From Pontibacter diazotrophicus (GTDB lineage Bacteria; Bacteroidota; Bacteroidia; Cytophagales; Hymenobacteraceae): DNA of 64,000 nt. A program made the position numbers and the translations under genes. The notes beneath the pieces are model-generated. The model had not been told where the DNA came from. It saw only the letters and a list, made by a program, of their open reading frames with translations, and did not search any database. Where the stretch lies: contig NZ_QRGR01000025.1 in the NCBI RefSeq assembly GCF_003367245.1, forward strand, positions 28,779 to 92,778. Reading direction: 5' to 3'. This document shows, piece after piece, positions 24,477 through 33,127 of this stretch. The first letter of the stretch is position 1. Each line of letters opens with the position of its first letter.

Positions 24477-24690
24477 AAAAAGCCACCGGAAAAGTGGCCT
24501 GGCGCAGCTATGCCCGTAGCAGAGCAAACGACAGGAAAAGAGCGGAAAACCTCTTTCGGAAAACAGCTAAAAGTACCTATTTAGACCTCTCCGGGCTCAT
24601 ATCAGTTGAGCCAGCAGGCTACCAGACAGCCCCAGGCAAGTAGCGCAGGCAAACATCTTCCGACTTAAAACCCATAACGCGTCGCGCGGT
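24477..24690. other. IS91 3' region
   Basis: A hairpin GCCAC/GTGGC at 24482-24498 follows the transposase stop. The terminus of the element must lie in this segment or at the GCAAC core at 24694. Open frames crossing the segment are out-of-frame readings of the transposase. Confidence 0.5.
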
Positions 24691-24751
24691 CAGTGCAACC
24701 ACGGCTTCATTGTCGGCACTCCGTACCCAACGAAGCCTTAGTTGTTGGCAG
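24691..24751 (-). other. attC-like site 4
   Basis: On the minus strand TGCCAACAACTAAGGCTTC ... GAAGCCGTGGTTGCACTG, with a GGCTTC/GAAGCC stem and AAC/GTT cores. The R'' core lies inside the last codons of the upstream gene (SANN-stop). Confidence 0.65.
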
Positions 24752-25133
24752 AATTTATTTTTTCAATTTTCATGGTTTCTGCTATTATATAACCTTCAAG
24801 TCCTGCAGTCCCCCTTATTTGAAAGCATTTTGCGGTTCCATTACTAATCATTTCCTTCTCTTCTGGGGCGATACTTTTATAATGCTTGTACCACTTCATC
24901 ATGTCAGGAAATTCCGATTCTAAGCCATTCCAATCAGTTTCTTCTATTCCGAAAACGATGTTGTCCTTGTCAATAATTTTGAAATCTTGGTTTATTACTC
25001 CATCAAATTTTACTTCTATTATTTCCAACTCTTCACGATATCTTGTCATGACGAATGTGATTGTGTTGGAATTAAAATCAAGTGATAGTTTGTCAATCCT
25101 ACAATCGCCAACTAAATGTGAGTAATCTTCCAT
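24738..25133 (-). CDS. Hypothetical cassette protein
   Basis: ATG 25133 gives 131 residues; a TTG 18 bp upstream is possible but falls within the repeat boundary. The protein is a soluble alpha/beta sequence with no signal peptide (VGDCRIDKLSLDFNSNTITFVMTRYREELEIIEVKFDGV...). It loosely resembles small immunity-type or DUF proteins common in Bacteroidota, but I name no family. Its last codons form the core of attC-like site 4, and its upstream side joins non-coding repeat R1 at TGCCAAC. It fits the single-gene cassette pattern. Confidence 0.65.
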   Translation of the reverse strand: MEDYSHLVGDCRIDKLSLDFNSNTITFVMTRYREELEIIEVKFDGVINQDFKIIDKDNIVFGIEETDWNGLESEFPDMMKWYKHYKSIAPEEKEMISNGTAKCFQIRGTAGLEGYIIAETMKIEKINSANN

Positions 25134-25146
25134 GCTTTTAATTTCT

Positions 25147-26213
25147 GCCAACTATCGGCTAGCAGGAGTACGACTCCTGCTATCTGCACTATGTATGGAA
25201 GTCGTCTGGTCCACTCTTGTAGCAGTATGTGTTGTTTTAGCGGTTGTTTCACAGACTTTCATCATTATATCTTCCTTCTTCAATATAAGAAACTTTTTGA
25301 AGATACCTACTTCCTACACTCTGTTTTAAGCGGGGGTGGTCCAAAAATTCAACAAGGGGAGGTGGAGCCCGCGGCTAAGTGCTCCCTGTGCACATGAATT
25401 CCAGACTTTTGTCCTCCGTTTAAGGAGAAAACCCAGCTGGAAAAGGCGGCTATAAGAATGAAAGCAGAGCAAATTGATACAATTCCTGCAACGGGGTGCT
25501 AGCTGGATATATCCGGATAATACACAAATATCCAGATGTATCCGGCTACAGCCACGAAAACAGCTCATTCCGGAAGCTCCAAGCAGAGGGGCATGAGCAG
25601 ATGCGTCTTTCACAAGGTCAACAGTTAGCGTGCTTAGTGCAATTGCTACTATAGCATCATTCTATAGCTTATCATTCTATAGCTTATCAAGTGGCTCACG
25701 ATCTTGTCTACTATGTGTCAAGTAACGTGGGTGCAAATCTCAGTGGCCCTGCTGGAACGGTGCCCCGGCAGGGTCTGAATGTAACGCAGGTCTTTCCCCT
25801 GATGGGAGTGGCGGAGTATTAGCAGTGTAAAGCATGTACGGCACAACCTGCTTTCATTCCCCTTTTGTAACATTTTCTCCTGATTCAAAATCAGTTAAAG
25901 CCTTCATGGAGGAGAGGCAGTGTCAGGGCCTTACTCCGTGGATCATTGCAGCGGGGACGGGATGGTCAGCCTGAAGCAGGAAGCACAGTAAGCTTGTATT
26001 TTCGTATTTACCTTACTTTTTATGTTTATGAAGTAACACGCGGATGGCGCCTGCTTTGCTCAGAGCAGGGAAGCCACTTTTCCGGCAGCGGAAGAATGGA
26101 GGGTACCGCAATGAGGAGGCTGGCGGAAAAGTGGCCAGCAACGGGAAGCTCTCGGACAGATTAGCATAATCTGGCGGAGTGCTGGACGGAGGGGGCAAAG
26201 CTTGCTGGGGAGG
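25147..26213. repeat. Long non-coding repeat, copy R1
   Basis: It has three parts. A leader (25147-25330) with a perfect 10-bp hairpin TAGCAGGAGT-ACG-ACTCCTGCTA is nearly identical to 44057-44243. A middle (25331-25626) is related to 51911-52192 and includes an imperfect ATATCCGG palindrome. A body (25627-26213) is shared with R2 and R3. The body has a 16-bp stem with one mismatch (26073-26088/26120-26135) and a perfect CAGATTA/TAATCTG hairpin (26157-26173). R1 is not followed by a DUF3800 gene, unlike R2 and R3; homology stops at about 26213. Confidence 0.8.
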
Positions 26214-26356
26214 GGCAATGACAGAAGGGGAAAAAGAACGGCAGGAGGAGTGGAGGTGCTGTACCTGGTGAAGAAAGCCAAATCCTGCAGAAGAGCCGGT
26301 CCGACAGACAAAGTTTCCCAGCGCCGTATGATAGAAGGAGCCAACAGCGGAAGAGG

Positions 26357-26605
26357 ATGGATGTTTACCAGTTTAATTGTTATCCCCGTGACACCAGGGC
26401 AGACCTTGTCTGGGAGCACGGTAGGTTTCTGGCCATACGCACAGAGATGGGCTGCAGCGTGGTGCTCTACCATATGTCCGGTTTCTTTGTGGAGGTGTGG
26501 TACTCGCCGGAAGATAACCAGATTGCCCTGGTGCATGGGTTTGAGCGAAGGGAGCTCCTGGAGCCGTACCTGGAGGTTATCGACCTGGAGAAGCCTATAG
26601 AGTAA
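26357..26605 (+). CDS. Small hypothetical protein, 82 residues
   Basis: The 82-residue product MDVYQFNCYPRDTRADLVWE... with SGFFVEVWYSPEDNQI and ERRELLEPYLEVIDL looks like the small single-domain beta-alpha proteins seen in Hymenobacter-type genomes, where such paralogues are common. This is memory of the pattern, not a search. It begins 140 bp beyond the end of repeat R1 in good codon usage. No function is known. The overlapping longer frame at 26202-26600 is a shadow. Confidence 0.6.
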   Translation: MDVYQFNCYPRDTRADLVWEHGRFLAIRTEMGCSVVLYHMSGFFVEVWYSPEDNQIALVHGFERRELLEPYLEVIDLEKPIE

Positions 26606-26703
26606 ACTACCTCGTCTTCCTCCTTTCAGGTGCGAGTAAACTATCTCATGTTCAACCTCGCCCTTGCTGTGGGATATAATCCAATTCCGGGGTTCGCTAC
26701 ATT

Positions 26704-28164
26704 TTATTTTCTTTGGTTTTCTATTTGGGCCTGTTGCGTTAACCAGTCACCTATAACTTGTAGACCGGCTGGCGAAAATGTTTCCTGTAACTGGAATGGT
26801 TCGTCGTAGGCTCCGGTTTTGGCTGTTTGCATAAAATGGTTTACCCCTGGCAAAATGACCGATTGGAACTGCTGGTTGCCTCCTGCCTGTAACCCTGCTT
26901 TCATGGCCGCAAATTCTTTCTCTACAAAAACCTGGGTGTCCTTGTTGCCACTAACAGCCAGTACGGGTACTTTAATTCGGTTTAAGTTTGGTTTAGGATC
27001 GAAATGAAGGAAGTAAAAAAGCCAATTGCCTGTAAAGGGAGCAATATACATGTTGCTATACTGCGGGTCCATCTCAATTTCTTTATGCCATTGCTGTAGG
27101 TTGGCCAGAGCAGTGGCGCTATCGGGAGCAGCCCCCACAATTTCGTATGATTTGTCATACATAAGCAAGTCTTCTTTAGCCGCTTCTTCCGTAATACCTC
27201 TTGCTTTCAGGGTTGCCCGATACTGGGCTTTGCGCGACTCGACTCCGGGTAGCCCAACCCCAGCTAAAAATACCAATCCGGCAACGTCTGGATCATCAGC
27301 CGCTACTATCTGGGCTTCCAAAGACCCTTGGCTATGACCAATAACATAAACTTTGCCTACTTTAATGCGACGGTCTGATCGTAAAGCTTTGACTGCTGCT
27401 TTGGCATCTTGCGCAAATTCTGCTATGGTGGTACCCGTATAATTTCCGGCAGAGGCGCCCACACCCCGCTCATCATAGCGCAGCACGGCAAAACCCCTTC
27501 GAGTGAGTTCGTCGGCTAACACGCGAAAGGTTTTATGGTAAAATTGCTCGCCGTCGCGGTTATGCGGACCGGAACCTGAGAGCAGTACCACCCCCGGAAC
27601 CTTTTTCTTGCCTTTGGGAGCGGTAATGCTGCCGCTAAGGCGCACACCAGGGACGGATCCATTGAAATTAACCGGCCATTCCCGGTAAGGGTAAGGCGGC
27701 TGGGGGGTTTGCGGGCGCAGTGGACGAACAGCCTGAGGGTCTATAGGCTTGAGTTGGAGGGGGATCTTAATTCCGGCACCCGCAACCGATAAAGTGCCGG
27801 TAATCTCCCTTTTGTCAGCGTTGTATTTGGCAATATAAATCCAATGCGCATCAAAGCTTTGAATATGAAATTTAAGGCTGTCGCCTGGCTGAGGAGCAAG
27901 CTTAGCCTGCAAACTGTGGAAGCCCTGAGCAGGTAAATCAAAAAGGGCAGATGTACCTCCGGCCGCATTAGTGGAGAAGTGAAAGACTGCTTGCCTATCA
28001 TCCTCACTAGGCGATAAACTGCCGGCCCAATTACCAGTAGGAAGTTCCTGTGCCCAGACTGTCCGAAAAGGTAAAGGAAAGAGGCCTAGGACACAGAGAA
28101 AGATAAAACTGAATCGTGAATGAACAGAAGAAGTATTTAGATAATCTTTTTTGCTTACAGTCAT
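26704..28164 (-). CDS. Secreted alpha/beta hydrolase
   Basis: The 486-residue protein has a signal peptide (FIFLCVLGLFPLPFRTVWAQ). An N-terminal beta-rich domain (about 40-150; GNWAGSL, GTLSVAGAGIKIPLQL) is followed by an alpha/beta hydrolase domain: oxyanion region VVLLSGSGPHNRDGE, nucleophile elbow VYVIGHSQGSLEA, the acid in VLAVSGNKDTQV and the His in LPGVNHFMQ, so the triad is complete. This layout is that of Bacteroidota periplasmic S9/BAAT-type esterases; the substrate is unknown. A 200-bp gap containing an attC-like site separates it from the erythromycin-esterase-like gene transcribed toward it. Confidence 0.88.
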   Translation of the reverse strand: MTVSKKDYLNTSSVHSRFSFIFLCVLGLFPLPFRTVWAQELPTGNWAGSLSPSEDDRQAVFHFSTNAAGGTSALFDLPAQGFHSLQAKLAPQPGDSLKFHIQSFDAHWIYIAKYNADKREITGTLSVAGAGIKIPLQLKPIDPQAVRPLRPQTPQPPYPYREWPVNFNGSVPGVRLSGSITAPKGKKKVPGVVLLSGSGPHNRDGEQFYHKTFRVLADELTRRGFAVLRYDERGVGASAGNYTGTTIAEFAQDAKAAVKALRSDRRIKVGKVYVIGHSQGSLEAQIVAADDPDVAGLVFLAGVGLPGVESRKAQYRATLKARGITEEAAKEDLLMYDKSYEIVGAAPDSATALANLQQWHKEIEMDPQYSNMYIAPFTGNWLFYFLHFDPKPNLNRIKVPVLAVSGNKDTQVFVEKEFAAMKAGLQAGGNQQFQSVILPGVNHFMQTAKTGAYDEPFQLQETFSPAGLQVIGDWLTQQAQIENQRK

Positions 28165-28310
28165 AACTTTACTTTTAGTAGTTATACCTTCGTTTTATAA
28201 GCTATTCAAAAAGATGCATTTGGAGGCTAACTCTACAGCGCAAATACCTTGGTTATTAAGTAAATTCTTTGAATTAGGTCGGCCGAGAAGCCCATATATG
28301 TTAAACAAGA

Positions 28311-28368
28311 ATAATGGATTGGGCTTGGCGGTGGCGTAGCTAACGTAAAGGCGGGGTTGGCGTTGCTA
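28311..28368 (-). other. attC-like site 5 (degenerate)
   Basis: On the minus strand TAGCAACGCCAACCCCGCC leads through TTAGCTACGCCACCGCC to CCCAATCCATTA. The AAC core is intact but the GTT core has become CATTA. Its centre matches the sites at 63460 and 63830. Confidence 0.45.
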
Positions 28369-29706
28369 TTTTTCAATACCACGGCTGCTTTCGGCTTTTC
28401 TACTTGGCTCCATATCGTGAATAAAGAAAACACCATCCAACACCTTAGTCCAGTCAGCCTCAAAGATAATCGATGCGTCAAGCCTTGCGTTCATAGGCTT
28501 GCTAATCCAGCTATTTTGCACTTCCTGTGAGTTCAGGTCCAGAAATGCTGCTTTTTGGTTAGCTAAGTGAAACAGGTAGTTCCAGGTGCCTACTGGAGCA
28601 GGCGCTACATTTGTCTTTTGCGGATAATGCGCAAACCCTGTCTGCCCTTGGAAAGAAAGCGTGCCAATCACATACAGCCTCTCCCCGTACCTTTCGAAGA
28701 GGATATCTCCCATGGTGTTCGCTCCCTTAAAAATGTCCCGTCCTGATTTAGGCACCAAAGTGAAGGTGTTCTTGATGGTGTGGGAGCAGTTTGCCCAAAG
28801 GATAACTTTTTTCCCCTTGTAGGGACCCTCCAACAGCCAAGAGACGTTATCTGCCATCTGCTCATCCCTGATGTTATTAAATTCCCTGCCAGTCATCTCC
28901 CCTTTGTCCAGCCTCTGTACTGACCAGGTGACTTTAGCCTGAACTATCAGGTTCCTTATCGCCTGTTGCCAAAAGAGCCCTTCCTCAGGTTGCAAAGCAG
29001 ATAGTAAATCTGTAATATGCTCAGTGGCCTGTACAAACAACTCTCGCTCCTTTACAGAGGGATAAGGGGGCGGGTAGGAATAATCTGTTACCCAGCCGGC
29101 GATTATTCTAAAGCCACGGTATTCATCTGATGCCCTGTACGCAGGACTCAACACCTGTACAAGAGAGTCAACTTCATGGAGAAAGAGCTTTCTGCCGTAG
29201 TAACCTGTAAACTGGCAGTCAAAGCCGCTTACTTCCAAGGGATGAGAAGTATTGGCCTGTTGAGCTATGTAGTCAAACAGTGGCTGCACTTGTTCGCTTT
29301 GAGCCCATACCTTAAATAGGCTGTTGTTGAAAGCAGCAAGTGGGTCTTCGTTATTGCTGATACTCTTCCATGCTCTGCGGCAATCATAGAAACCACTCTC
29401 GAAAACAACTGCCTCGAAACCGTACCTGCTGTGTAGCAGTTTCACCACATTGCTGTAGAGTTGGAAGGTAGTTCCGTCACCATGATTCTGCTCACCCAAG
29501 AGAATGACCTGCTTGTCTGCGAGCACCTTGTCAAAATAAGCTATGGCCTGAGAATCAGGGAAAGATGCAAGACTGATGGGAATAGCGTTCTGCCTGAGCC
29601 AGGCAACTTTTACATCAGTTTCCTGAGCTAACACATCCTTGGTAATCATGCCAAGGAGAATCAGGAAAACTCTAAGGTTGCAATATGAAATCAATTTGCT
29701 TCCCAT
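28366..29706 (-). CDS. Erythromycin esterase-family secreted protein
   Basis: The 446-residue protein has a signal peptide (LRVFLILLGMITKDVLAQ) and the conserved elements of the erythromycin-esterase/succinoglycan-synthesis family: VILLGEQNHGDGTTFQL (catalytic Glu and His), FEAVVFESGFYDCRRAW, SGFDCQFTGYYGR and NIRDEQMADNVSWLL followed by KKVILWANCSHT. True Ere enzymes hydrolyse the macrolactone ring. Most Bacteroidota homologues are of unknown substrate, so a resistance function should not be assumed. The stop codon lies 1 bp from the R'' core of attC-like site 5. The upstream side has a TAGCAGG/CCTGCTA hairpin like that of repeats R1 and R2. Confidence 0.88.
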   Translation of the reverse strand: MGSKLISYCNLRVFLILLGMITKDVLAQETDVKVAWLRQNAIPISLASFPDSQAIAYFDKVLADKQVILLGEQNHGDGTTFQLYSNVVKLLHSRYGFEAVVFESGFYDCRRAWKSISNNEDPLAAFNNSLFKVWAQSEQVQPLFDYIAQQANTSHPLEVSGFDCQFTGYYGRKLFLHEVDSLVQVLSPAYRASDEYRGFRIIAGWVTDYSYPPPYPSVKERELFVQATEHITDLLSALQPEEGLFWQQAIRNLIVQAKVTWSVQRLDKGEMTGREFNNIRDEQMADNVSWLLEGPYKGKKVILWANCSHTIKNTFTLVPKSGRDIFKGANTMGDILFERYGERLYVIGTLSFQGQTGFAHYPQKTNVAPAPVGTWNYLFHLANQKAAFLDLNSQEVQNSWISKPMNARLDASIIFEADWTKVLDGVFFIHDMEPSRKAESSRGIEK

Positions 29707-29912
29707 TTTTTTATTTTAGTGACACCCCACTACTGGATAGCAGGAACTGCACTCCTGCTATTCACCCAAATGCAGGAGTATATACGGAATTTAACTACCG
29801 AATATACTATATATTCTTGTCAAAATAACACAATCCCGAGTATAGTTTTAGCTCCCCTGAAAGTACCGAATCCCGCATACTCTCCAGGAGGCTGCAAAGG
29901 CGATTTCGCTTT

Positions 29913-30176
29913 TTAACACTGTTCATAATGATACTTATAGATTACATAAAAGAACGGCTCCTCTTCACGGGGAGCCTTACCAATTTTATAAAGGGTAATA
30001 GGAACATCAACTGCGACCTCGCCCTGCTCTACCAGCCGCATGATGACGGCAGCCGTGAACTGTTTGGTGATAGGAGGCAACAGTATAAATTGTTTCGGGA
30101 CTCTGTCCTTGGTGATGTTCAGAAGAGCCGTTACGTAGTTTCCGAATGTGCCAAGTAAGTTATATGAAGAAGTCAT
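29913..30176 (-). pseudogene. Remnant of a class C beta-lactamase-like serine hydrolase
   Basis: The reading frame contains ITKQFTAAVIMRLVEQGEVAVD, closely matching the SxxK helix of beta-lactamase/PBP-like hydrolases (S-ITKQFTAAAI--L-EQGKL--DDP). The nucleophile Ser is replaced by Pro (PPITKQ) and the rest of the roughly 350-residue fold is absent. It lies between the esterase and the GH2-like gene and is read as a short decayed fragment. Confidence 0.5.
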
Positions 30177-30304
30177 TGAGGAAAGGCATAGATATGCTTA
30201 CCTTATTAGCCTTAACTAGAGTTAAATCTCTCAATGTTTGATTGGTGAGACAATAGTTAAAGCCTTGAGTGGTTGTTACATCAGGCCCATGTAAAATTTG
30301 TACT

Positions 30305-32083
30305 ATGCGTTACTATCTGCTTTTTATATTTCTTATACTGCATAGTACTACAGCTTTAGCTCAGGGTGAAAGCACCAGTACAGAAGGGGTGAAGGAGCCA
30401 TTCTCCCCCATTGTTGTTGCCTACCAGAATGAAGCGCAGGCTTTAACGTTCCAGAAAGAAAATTCCCCCTATTACTCCGATATTTCCGCTCTCTTCAGGC
30501 CACAGAAAACAGGCAGCTTAAAAAAGGAAGCATCTCTTACCGCTTCTTTTGATTTCCCCCCCTTGTGGAAGGACAAAGAATTATTTATCACCCTCACGCC
30601 CCAGAGTGCAGCCTTTCAACTGCTCATTAACGGAAAAGAGGTTGTGCTGATAGAAAAGGGAGTGCCCAATAGGGTAAACATCACCTCTTTTCTCAAAGAG
30701 AACCGAAATGTGATAGCGCTAAAGGTAGCAGAGCCTGGTGCCCTTATCCCAAAGAGTGCCGGTAAAATCATATTGACCGCGACTCCAAAGGTGAATGTTG
30801 TAGAGTTTTATACCTATCAATACAGAAATCCGCTTCCTTCCAAAGACACAGACTGGAGTATCGAGATGGACTTGATGTTTTACGCCGACTCTCCTTCTCT
30901 GCGCGCTAACACTTACCGGTACACCCTTTATGACGCGTCTCTAAAGCACGTAAAGTTAGATACAATCAATATAAAGCGCCTTCCTAAACCAGGTAGGAAT
31001 GGCCGGATGGGTAGTAGAGGGACACGTTTCAACGGGGACAACTTCCTTAAGTGGAACAGCGAAACGCCTTACCTGTACTTCTTAACGCTACAGGTCACCA
31101 CCCCAGACAGCGAGGTGGTGCAAGTCCTCAGCACCAAAGTTGGGTTCAGTGTAGTCTCTCAACGCAAAAACAAGATTTACCTGGGCAATAGGCCGCTAGG
31201 CATGCCATTGACACTCAATCCAGTTTTTTATCAAATACCCCTTTCTGCTGACTCACTCGATACACCAGAAGATTTAAAAGTCTCCCTTGTTTCTCTAAAG
31301 GAGCACAATGTCAATACCATCGTGCTCCCTGATGAAGCAACGGGCACTGATATATACGACCTGTGCGATGAACTCGGCCTGTATATCATCCAACGATTAG
31401 ATTTGCCCAGTCAGGAAGACATGAGCGGGCTTTCTGCAGAGGAACAGCTCCAGGTAGTCAACAAGCTCATCACGAACGTTGGTGCAAAGGTGAGGACACT
31501 CAAGAACCACCCTTCCATAATTGCCCTGTCGTTCAACAGAAACCTGACGTTGAAAGGTCCCTATCAACCACTGATGGACACGCTAAACGTAATTGAAAGA
31601 GACATATTGTTTCTTTACCCGAGTAGCGAAATTGACAACCATGTTCCTGTGATAGGAAGCCAGGTCCTGAACTGGCACAGTTTAAGCCAACGGCAACGCC
31701 TTCACTTAAAGAAGCGTTACCAGCCGGTGGACTTTTGGGTGGATGAACTAAATATGCTTCATTTAGCCAATAAATATGATTTTACAGCATTAGACAATGT
31801 GGAGTTGTCCTGGGAAATAAGGGATAATGGAATAATAGTGAAGGAGGGTAAAATTGGCCAAATCAACATCCCACCACAAAAAACCCAGGCTGTCATACTA
31901 CCCTTTTACTTTAGTGAGTATTCAACGGCAGAAGGCTATACCTTTCATTTCAGCATAAAGCTAAAGGAGGATACTGACTGGGCTGAAAAGGGACATACTA
32001 TAGCAGAGGAAGAATTTAGGTACGACAGCTCGAATAAAGAAAAGAAACTCATCAAAACCTTCCCTTATAGTAAAGAGCTATAA
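30305..32083 (+). CDS. GH2 beta-galactosidase-like secreted protein lacking the catalytic Glu
   Basis: ATG 30305 starts a signal peptide (MRYYLLFIFLILHSTTALAQ); the frame open upstream adds 12 unsupported codons. Residues about 60-180 form a jelly-roll like the GH2 sugar-binding domain (LFITLTPQSAAFQLLINGKEV). About 190-320 is an Ig-like domain (WNSETPYLYFLTLQV), and the rest is a TIM-barrel-like region (LKEHNVNTIVLPDEATGTDIYDLCDELGLYII). Active GH2 enzymes have HPSI--WS-GNE; here it reads HPSIIALSFNRN, so the acid/base Glu is missing. The protein is either a carbohydrate-binding pseudoenzyme or decayed. At 592 residues it is shorter than typical GH2 enzymes. Confidence 0.65.
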   Translation: MRYYLLFIFLILHSTTALAQGESTSTEGVKEPFSPIVVAYQNEAQALTFQKENSPYYSDISALFRPQKTGSLKKEASLTASFDFPPLWKDKELFITLTPQSAAFQLLINGKEVVLIEKGVPNRVNITSFLKENRNVIALKVAEPGALIPKSAGKIILTATPKVNVVEFYTYQYRNPLPSKDTDWSIEMDLMFYADSPSLRANTYRYTLYDASLKHVKLDTINIKRLPKPGRNGRMGSRGTRFNGDNFLKWNSETPYLYFLTLQVTTPDSEVVQVLSTKVGFSVVSQRKNKIYLGNRPLGMPLTLNPVFYQIPLSADSLDTPEDLKVSLVSLKEHNVNTIVLPDEATGTDIYDLCDELGLYIIQRLDLPSQEDMSGLSAEEQLQVVNKLITNVGAKVRTLKNHPSIIALSFNRNLTLKGPYQPLMDTLNVIERDILFLYPSSEIDNHVPVIGSQVLNWHSLSQRQRLHLKKRYQPVDFWVDELNMLHLANKYDFTALDNVELSWEIRDNGIIVKEGKIGQINIPPQKTQAVILPFYFSEYSTAEGYTFHFSIKLKEDTDWAEKGHTIAEEEFRYDSSNKEKKLIKTFPYSKEL

Positions 32084-32234
32084 AGTTAAGATAGGAACAG
32101 AATCGCACCTTTATTTTCAGCCTCTGAAGGCAGTTTCTCCCATAACTAATGTTATAATAAGTACAGAGATTCTTGCCTGTAAAACATCTAATTACTCCCA
32201 TGTTTTCTGATAACATGGTTGAAGCACCCTTTAA

Positions 32235-33092
32235 CAGATCATAAAAAATAAATTAGGTAAACTGCTATCTGATAGCATTACTACCCGTGATAAAACGGCT
32301 ATTTCCAAGACCTTCTCAGGACTGGTAAAGGTAATCTTCCCAGATGGCAAATTTGATAAGGAGGATGCCCAGGAGCTACTGGAATTCGCTATCGAGTGCA
32401 GAAGGCGCGTGAAGGAGCAGCTTCATATCATGGACGAGACCTTTGAGAAAGTTGATTTCAGCTATACCGACAAAGCCACTAGCACGAAGAAGGAAGTACA
32501 AACGCTGGAAATCATCGAATATGGCGCTAAAGAAAAGGCTCCGGAGACCACGTTTGAAGCAGCACCTGAAAGTGCTATAGTAACTAAACCAGAGGTTAGG
32601 GAGGCAGAACCGGAAGCAAGTCAAAAGATTATCCGAGATAATCAGACAGGCGTTTCCTATGAGAAACTGTTTGGTAGGTAACTGGCAGGAGCTACTGACA
32701 TAAAGCTAATAGACCCTTATATCCGACTGCCGTACCAGCTCCGGAATTTCATGGAATTTACCGCACTGGTCGCCAAAGTAAAAGAAGAGGGTCAGGAGGT
32801 AAAGCTGCACCTGATCACCAGCAACAACGAAGATTACCTGGAGAACGCTAGGGAAGCCTTCAAGGAAATTATTGATTCGCTGGAGCCATCGGGTATATTC
32901 TTCTCCTTTGAGTTTGATGAGAACATCCATGACCGCTCCATTGAGCTGAATAATGGCTGGAAAATCGTACTTGGCAGGGGACTGGATATTTACCAAAAAA
33001 CCAATGGCCGGTGCGATATAGCGGAGTATTACCAGGAAAAGCGGTTGTGTAAGGCCTGTGAGATTACTTATCTTTTTGACTCTAAAGTATGA
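32235..33092 (+). pseudogene. brxL: C-terminal remnant of BrxL (Lon-like BREX protein) with one nonsense codon
   Basis: A single frame runs from 32235 to 33092, broken only by TAA at 32679-32681. The first part, ITTRDKTAISKTFSGLVKV...DKEDAQELLEFAIE-RRRVKEQL, matches the C-terminal section of BrxL. After the stop, LAGATDIKLIDPYIRLPYQL, MEFTALVAKVKEEGQEVKLH, DRSIELNNGWKIVLGRGLDI and KACEITYLFD match the MIT_C phospholipase-D-like domain that can end such proteins. The family expects Tyr where TAA now stands (G-YL-GA), so one base change explains the break. The AAA+ and protease parts (about 500 residues) are missing and no other BREX gene is nearby. Confidence 0.75.
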
Positions 33093-33127
33093 GAAGCAAA
33101 CTCTACAAAATCTGGCTTAAGGCTATA

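Larger units (their letters stand above)
22342..24690 (+). mobile_element. IS91-type element with tyrosine recombinase and Y2 transposase, copy 1
   Basis: The left limit is set by comparison with 63876-64000: both begin GTTGCACTAAACCTTCGGT, differ over about 15 bp, then are identical from AGCAGCGGATAAGCG to the window end. The element encodes an accessory tyrosine recombinase followed by an IS91-type transposase. The right end lies between the transposase stop (24476) and the attC-like core at 24691 but cannot be placed exactly. The coding part is much more GC-rich than its surroundings, a sign of transfer. GTTG at the left end matches the tetranucleotide targets used by IS91 relatives. Confidence 0.75.

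Noticed and set aside
22543..24643. Long open frames antisense or out of frame to the IS91 recombinase and transposase
   Set aside because: They arise from the high GC content of the element; their translations are Ala/Arg/Gly-rich, match no family and overlap clearly conserved genes.
28366..29706. Macrolide-resistance gene ere
   Set aside because: Family membership is clear, but secreted Bacteroidota relatives are not shown to hydrolyse macrolides, so no resistance symbol is assigned.
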